Source: Cognatilysobacter xinjiangensis (GTDB lineage Bacteria > Pseudomonadota > Gammaproteobacteria > Xanthomonadales > Xanthomonadaceae). Taken from it: 64,000 nt of DNA. Below, in pieces: positions 59,813-64,000 of this stretch. Position 1 is the first letter of the stretch, and each line of letters begins with the position of its first letter. The stretch lies in the NCBI RefSeq assembly GCF_014651995.1, contig NZ_BMXY01000001.1:744001-808000 (forward strand), written 5' to 3'. The translations under genes and the position numbers were made by a program. The notes beneath the pieces are model-generated. The model had not been told where the DNA came from. It saw only the letters and a program-made list of their open reading frames with translations, and searched no databases.

Positions 59813-60453
59813 GCGGCCCGCTCCAGCTGCAGCAGGCGCGTGCGCACCGGCGGTGCGGCGTAGGCGCCATGGGTGGTCAGCAGGGTCGCGCCGCCCTCGT
59901 CGAGATGGCTGCGGATCAGCCGGTTGACCAGCTCGATGCCCTCGAGGTCGAGGTTGGCGTAGGGCTCGTCCAGCAGCCACAGCGGGCAGGGCGCGAGCCA
60001 CAGGCGCGCGAGGGAGAGGCGCTTGCGCTGTCCGGCGGAAAGCTGGCGCGCGAGCTGGTCCTCGTAACCCGCGAGCCCGACGAGCTCCAGCGCCGCCTCC
60101 GCCGTCGATGCGTCGCGCCGGCCTTGCAGGCCGCCCAGGTAATCGAGGTTCTCGAGCGTCGAAAGATCGCCCTTGAGCCCCGGCAGGTGGCCGACGTAGC
60201 CCAGCACGCCCGCGCGCTCGGCGGGCGTGGCGAGCTGGCCGGCGATCCGGACTTCGCCAGCGTCGGCACGCAGCAGGCCGGCGAGCACGCGCAGCAGGGT
60301 GGTCTTGCCGGCGCCGTTCTCGCCCTGGACCAGCAGGGCCTCGCCGGTGTCGACGGACAGGTCGAGCGGCCCGAAGACGGGCTCGTCGTCACGCGAGAAG
60401 CGCAGACCGGTGGCCTCGAGCAGCGGCGGGGTGGACGTCGGGGAGTCGGGCAT
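59809..60453 (-). CDS. ccmA: Heme exporter ATP-binding protein CcmA
   Basis: ATPase of the CcmAB transporter. The 214 residues contain Walker [10 protein letters not shown] (44-52), the signature [15 protein letters not shown], Walker [13 protein letters not shown] and the H-loop [12 protein letters not shown] 60453 lies 32 bases after the DUF3293 stop, so transcription may begin further upstream. Confidence 0.96.
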   Translation of the reverse strand: MPDSPTSTPPLLEATGLRFSRDDEPVFGPLDLSVDTGEALLVQGENGAGKTTLLRVLAGLLRADAGEVRIAGQLATPAERAGVLGYVGHLPGLKGDLSTLENLDYLGGLQGRRDASTAEAALELVGLAGYEDQLARQLSAGQRKRLSLARLWLAPCPLWLLDEPYANLDLEGIELVNRLIRSHLDEGGATLLTTHGAYAAPPVRTRLLQLERAA

Positions 60454-60485
60454 CGGCGCTTACGACGGCCGGTGGCCGATCGCGC

Positions 60486-60971
60486 TCATTCTATCCAGTC
60501 GACATGCGGCAGGTCCGCGCCGTCGGGGCGCGGCATCAGCATGTGCAGGCGGACGGGCTCGGCCGCACGCCAGGCGAGGATGCCGGCCTGGGCGAAATCG
60601 CGGCCGATCGCGTCGGCGCGCTCCGCCGTCAGCCCGGCGACCAGCCAGCCCGCCTCGCGATGGCCGCCGTCGGGCGCCTGCGCCCAGGTGCGGCGGTACG
60701 GCGCGCCGGTCGCGTCGAGCCGCGCGACCAGCGCATCGTCCGAGCGCGTGTTCTCGACCAACGGCTGCGATTCGGCATCCGGGTTCCACGCGGTGATGAA
60801 GGCGTACTCCGACGCGGGCAGCCGCTCCTCGATCTCGGGCACGCACTCGCCGACACCGAAGTCGAGCGGCTCGCCGCCGAGCTCGGCGTGGTAACGGGCG
60901 CTCGCGAAGGCGCGCGCCAGCGCGACCGGATCGTCCTGCCGCGCATCGTCCTGCGTCCCGTTCCCGCTCAT
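60486..60971 (-). CDS. DUF3293 protein
   Basis: A 161-residue soluble protein whose middle matches the DUF3293 pattern: YAFITAWNPDAESQPLVENTR, a Trp-containing strand, then GLTAERADAIGRDFAQAGILAW. Function unknown. GGAGGA precedes ATG 60971. It is on the same strand and 32 bases upstream of ccmA, so it is probably first in the cytochrome c maturation transcript. It is divergent from the aminotransferase with 55 bases between. Confidence 0.85.
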   Translation of the reverse strand: MSGNGTQDDARQDDPVALARAFASARYHAELGGEPLDFGVGECVPEIEERLPASEYAFITAWNPDAESQPLVENTRSDDALVARLDATGAPYRRTWAQAPDGGHREAGWLVAGLTAERADAIGRDFAQAGILAWRAAEPVRLHMLMPRPDGADLPHVDWIE

Positions 60972-61026
60972 CCCGTCCTCCGCGTCGCTTACGTAAACTC
61001 GTGGCCCCTTCGACACGGCCCGCGCG

Positions 61027-62175
61027 ATGACGCCCGAGACCAAGCTGCCCAAGGTCGGCACGACCATCTTCACCGTGATGTCGCAGCTCGCGCTCGAGCA
61101 CGGCGCCGTGAACCTCGGGCAGGGCTTTCCCGATTTCGACGTGCCCGCGCGACTGGTCGAGGCGCTCGACCGCGCGATGCGCGAGGGTCGCAACCAGTAC
61201 TCGCCGATGACGGGCGTGCCTCCGCTGCGCCTCGCCATCTCGAACAAGACCGAGCGCTGCTACGGATACCGGCCGGATCCTGACGCCGAAGTGACGGTCA
61301 CCTCCGGCGCGAGCGAAGCCATCCTCGACGCCGTGCACGCGGTGGTGCGCCCGGGCGACGAAGTCATCGTTCTCGACCCCTGTTACGACTGCTACGAGCC
61401 GGCGATCGACCTCGCCGGCGGCGTCGCGGTGCATGTCGCGCTCGATCCGGAAACGTTCGCGCCCGACTGGGCGGCGATCCGCGCGGCGGTTACGCCGCGC
61501 ACGCGCATGATCATGACCAATTCGCCGCACAACCCGTCCGGCGCGATGTGGACGGCCGACGACATGCGCCAGCTGATCGCGCTGCTCGACGGCACCGGCA
61601 TCTACCTGCTGTCGGACGAGGTCTACGAGCACATCATCTTCGACGGTCGCCGGCACGAGTCGGCGCTGCGCTATCCCGAGCTGCGCGAGCGTGCGTTCGT
61701 GGTGTCGAGCTTCGGCAAGACCTACCACTGCACGGGCTGGAAGGTCGGCTACTGCATCGCGCCGCCGGCGCTCTCGGCCGAGTTCCGCAAGGTCCACCAG
61801 TACAACACTTTCTGCACGTTCACCCCGGCGCAGTTCGCGTTCGCCGAGATGATCGAGGCCGAGCCCGAGCACTACGAGCAGCTTGGCGCCTTCTACGAGG
61901 CCAAGCGCGACCGTTTCCGCGAGCAGCTGCTCACCACGAAACTGCGCCCGCTGCCGGTGCCGGGCGGGTACTTCCAGCTGGTCGACTACTCCGCGATCAG
62001 CGACCTTCCGGACGCCGAGTTCTGCCGCTGGCTGGCGATCGAGAAGGGCGTGGTGGCGATCCCGCTGTCGCCGTTCTACGGCGTGCCGCCCGCCGGCCAG
62101 CGCCTCGCGCGCCTGTGCTTCGCCAAGAACGAGGCCACGCTCGACGCGGCGATCGCGCGCCTGCAGGCACTTTGA
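61027..62175 (+). CDS. PLP aminotransferase, methionine/glutamine transaminase type
   Basis: Class I/II aminotransferase of 382 residues in the YbdL / kynurenine aminotransferase (KAT/glutamine transaminase K) group. PLP-binding K231 lies in SSFGKTYHCTGWKVGY; NSPHNPSGAMW and the C-terminal arginine region (ARLCFAKNE) are present. Ten bases separate it from an omega-amidase gene. The pairing suits transamination of 2-keto acids such as 4-methylthio-2-oxobutyrate with glutamine, giving 2-oxoglutaramate for the amidase. Confidence 0.9.
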   Translation: MTPETKLPKVGTTIFTVMSQLALEHGAVNLGQGFPDFDVPARLVEALDRAMREGRNQYSPMTGVPPLRLAISNKTERCYGYRPDPDAEVTVTSGASEAILDAVHAVVRPGDEVIVLDPCYDCYEPAIDLAGGVAVHVALDPETFAPDWAAIRAAVTPRTRMIMTNSPHNPSGAMWTADDMRQLIALLDGTGIYLLSDEVYEHIIFDGRRHESALRYPELRERAFVVSSFGKTYHCTGWKVGYCIAPPALSAEFRKVHQYNTFCTFTPAQFAFAEMIEAEPEHYEQLGAFYEAKRDRFREQLLTTKLRPLPVPGGYFQLVDYSAISDLPDAEFCRWLAIEKGVVAIPLSPFYGVPPAGQRLARLCFAKNEATLDAAIARLQAL

Positions 62176-62185
62176 CGAGGACCCC

Positions 62186-63013
62186 ATGTCGACCGAATAC
62201 GCCGTCACCGAGATCCGCACCCCGCTGCGCGTGAGCCTGGTCCAGGGCGACACCCGCTGGCACGACCCGGACGCCAACCGAGAGTACTACGGCGACCTCA
62301 TCGGCTCACTGCACGGCATCACCGACCTGGTGGTGCTGCCCGAGACCTTCACCAGCGGCTTCTCCAACGAGGCGATCGACCGTGCGGAGACGATGGACGG
62401 CCCGACCGTCGAGTGGATGCGCGGCCATGCACGCGACCTCGATGCGGCGATCACCGGCAGCGTGCAGTTGCGCACCGATGCCGGTGTCAGCAACCGCCTG
62501 CTGTTCGTCACGCCCGACGGCGAGGTGCGCTACTACGACAAGCGCCATCTGTTCCGCTATGCCGGCGAGCACGAGCGCTATGCGGCCGGCCGCGAGCGCC
62601 TGACGCTCGAGTGGCGCGGTTGGCGGATCTGCCCGATGGTCTGCTACGACCTGCGCTTTCCCGTGTTCTCGCGCAACCGCTACGACGTCGAGCGCAAGGG
62701 CGATCTCGATTACGACCTGCTGATCTACGTCGCCAACTGGCCGGGCGTGCGTGCACATGCGTGGCGCACGCTGATGCGCGCCAGGGCGATCGAGAACCTC
62801 TGTTACACGGCGGCCGTCAATCGCGTCGGCACCGACGGCAACGGCCTGGTGTATGCGGGCGACAGCGCGGTGATGGATTACCTCGGGAATCCCGTCAGCG
62901 AGTGCACGGACATGGAGGTCGTCAGCACCACGACGCTGTTCCTCGAGGAACTCCGCGCGCACCGCGAGCGCTTCCCAGCGATGCTCGATGCCGACCGCTT
63001 CGAGCTGCTCTGA
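62186..63013 (+). CDS. Omega-amidase YafV-like
   Basis: Nitrilase-superfamily hydrolase of 275 residues that would deamidate 2-oxoglutaramate or 2-oxosuccinamate. The triad is E53 (LPETFTSGFS), K119 (YYDKRHLF) and C153 (MVCYDLRFPVFSRN). GACGAGGA precedes ATG 62186. It follows the transaminase closely and completes a glutamine transaminase-omega-amidase (methionine salvage) module. It converges on the GntP permease with only 12 bases between stops. Confidence 0.93.
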   Translation: MSTEYAVTEIRTPLRVSLVQGDTRWHDPDANREYYGDLIGSLHGITDLVVLPETFTSGFSNEAIDRAETMDGPTVEWMRGHARDLDAAITGSVQLRTDAGVSNRLLFVTPDGEVRYYDKRHLFRYAGEHERYAAGRERLTLEWRGWRICPMVCYDLRFPVFSRNRYDVERKGDLDYDLLIYVANWPGVRAHAWRTLMRARAIENLCYTAAVNRVGTDGNGLVYAGDSAVMDYLGNPVSECTDMEVVSTTTLFLEELRAHRERFPAMLDADRFELL

Positions 63014-63025
63014 GCGCGGCCGGCC

Positions 63026-64000
63026 TCAGACGAGGCCGGTGAGGTAGTACAGCCCGATGACGACCGCGACCGCCGCGGTCTTGATCAACGTCACCGCGAA
63101 GATGTCGCGGTAGGCCTGGCGATGGGTGAGCCCGGTGACGGCGAGCACGGTGATCACCGCGCCGTTGTGGGGGAGGGTGTCCATGCCGCCGGAGGCCATG
63201 GACGCCACGCGGTGCAGCACCTCCATCGGTATGCCCGCGGCATCGGCCTGCGCGATGAACTGCTCGGCCATCGCGGCCAGCGCGATGCCCATGCCGCCGG
63301 AGGCGGAGCCGGTGATGCCGGCGAGCGAGGTCACCGTGACCGCGGTGTTGACCAGCGGATCGGGGATCGACGACAGCGCGGTGGACACCACGAGGAACCC
63401 CGGCAGCGCCGCGATGACGGCGCCGAAGCCGTACTCGGACGCGGTGTTCATCGACGCGAGCAGCGCGCCGGAAATGGCCGCGCGGCTGCCCTCGACGAAT
63501 CGGGTGACCACGGGCCGCCAAGCCAGCAGCAGCACGCTCGCGATGCCGATCAGCAGCGCGCCTTCCACCGCCCAGATGCCGGCGACCTTCGCGGTTTCCT
63601 GCACCACGGGCGCGGCGTCGCCGATCACGGCGGGATCGAAGCTGCTCGACTCGCCGTAGAAACGCGGAATCCACGCGGTGAAGAGCCGGTTCGACACGCC
63701 GACCAGCACGAGCGGCAGCAGCGCGCTCCACGCGCTGGCGAGCCTGTCGCCCGAGAACGACGCGGGCTCGTTCACCAGCGTCGCCGGATCGCCATAGCCT
63801 TCGCCGGCCGCCGCGGCCTTGCGACGGCGCGATTCGAGGTAGAGCAGGCCCACGATCAGGATGAACACGCCGCCCAGCGTGCCGAGCACCGGTGCGGCCC
63901 ACGCGGTCGTGCCGAAAAACGTGGTGGGGATGATGTTCTGGATCTGCGGCGTGCCCGGCAGCGCGTCCATGGTGAAGGTGAACGCACCGAGCGCGATCGT
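63026..64000 (-). CDS. GntP-family permease, N-terminus cut by window edge
   Basis: C-terminal 324 residues of an inner-membrane carboxylate/sugar-acid transporter; the frame runs off the right edge. Seven or so membrane helices are visible, with GntP-like motifs TMDALPGTPQIQN, NTASEYGFGAVIAALPGF, SGGMGIALAAM and GMDTLPHNGAVITVL. The GntP family carries gluconate, hydroxybutyrate or related acids with protons; the substrate here cannot be assigned. Confidence 0.88.
   Translation of the reverse strand, partial: TIALGAFTFTMDALPGTPQIQNIIPTTFFGTTAWAAPVLGTLGGVFILIVGLLYLESRRRKAAAAGEGYGDPATLVNEPASFSGDRLASAWSALLPLVLVGVSNRLFTAWIPRFYGESSSFDPAVIGDAAPVVQETAKVAGIWAVEGALLIGIASVLLLAWRPVVTRFVEGSRAAISGALLASMNTASEYGFGAVIAALPGFLVVSTALSSIPDPLVNTAVTVTSLAGITGSASGGMGIALAAMAEQFIAQADAAGIPMEVLHRVASMASGGMDTLPHNGAVITVLAVTGLTHRQAYRDIFAVTLIKTAAVAVVIGLYYLTGLV

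Overview
The window is a high-GC (roughly two-thirds G+C), gene-dense stretch of a gammaproteobacterial chromosome. Family content and gene neighbourhoods point to Xanthomonadaceae, most likely Lysobacter or a close relative; the genus is an inference. Evidence includes the 41-residue zinc-free L36, a rhodanese-MoeB fusion, DUF3293, DUF1249 and DUF2721 proteins, the AguA/AguB putrescine route, a PsrA-type repressor in front of a beta-oxidation operon, and many ATGA or TGATG overlaps. No rRNA, insertion sequence, prophage, CRISPR array or toxin-antitoxin module was found. Codon use looks uniform and essentially everything is core chromosome.

Layout. 1-4.8 kb: rne (minus, cut by the left edge), rluC, then phhB with a TonB-C lipoprotein. 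4.9-8.1 kb: nfuA, a large Ala/Pro-rich membrane-anchored protein, and two c-type cytochromes. 8.4-16.1 kb: an RND efflux operon with one adaptor and two unlike permeases. 16.2-20.2 kb: a TraB-family membrane protein, aguA-aguB-GNAT and a small exported protein. 20.4-30.5 kb: rpmJ, then cmk, rpsA, ihfB, lapB, a WecA-like transferase, a CapD/WbpM-like dehydratase, galU, an FAD amine oxidase and csaA. 30.5-34.8 kb: psrA-fadB-fadA with a clear promoter/operator. 35-41.7 kb: ndk, rlmN, pilF, rodZ, yfgM, bamB, der. 41.8-49.4 kb: moeB, folD, guaB, guaA, tadA, DUF2721, orn and a second TonB-like anchored protein. 49.4-53.6 kb: tRNA-Glu and tRNA-Ala, DUF1249, and divergent ppsR/ppsA. 53.7-61 kb: the complete cytochrome c maturation operon ccmABCDEFGHI with a DUF3293 gene in front. 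61-64 kb: an aminotransferase/omega-amidase pair and a GntP-type permease cut by the right edge.

How it fits together. Much of the window serves the envelope: LapB control of LPS, the sugar-nucleotide and lipid-linked sugar enzymes, RodZ shape, PilF pili, YfgM/BamB outer-membrane assembly and RND efflux. RNA metabolism (RNase E, RluC, RlmN, Orn, TadA, S1, L36, Der) and purine/one-carbon supply (GuaA, GuaB, FolD, Ndk) fill most of the rest. The Ccm operon would mature the two cytochromes at 7.3-8.1 kb.

The most unusual items are: two distant homologues of an undescribed TonB-like membrane-anchored family (5548-7215 and 48803-49402) sharing a post-membrane QVE motif and a terminal two-cysteine domain; an RND pump whose second permease lacks usual proton-relay residues; a near-perfect 24-bp palindrome before that pump; a PsrA-type operator overlapping a strong promoter; and a terminator-like palindrome in the ndk leader. 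All identifications come from reading the sequence; no search was run.
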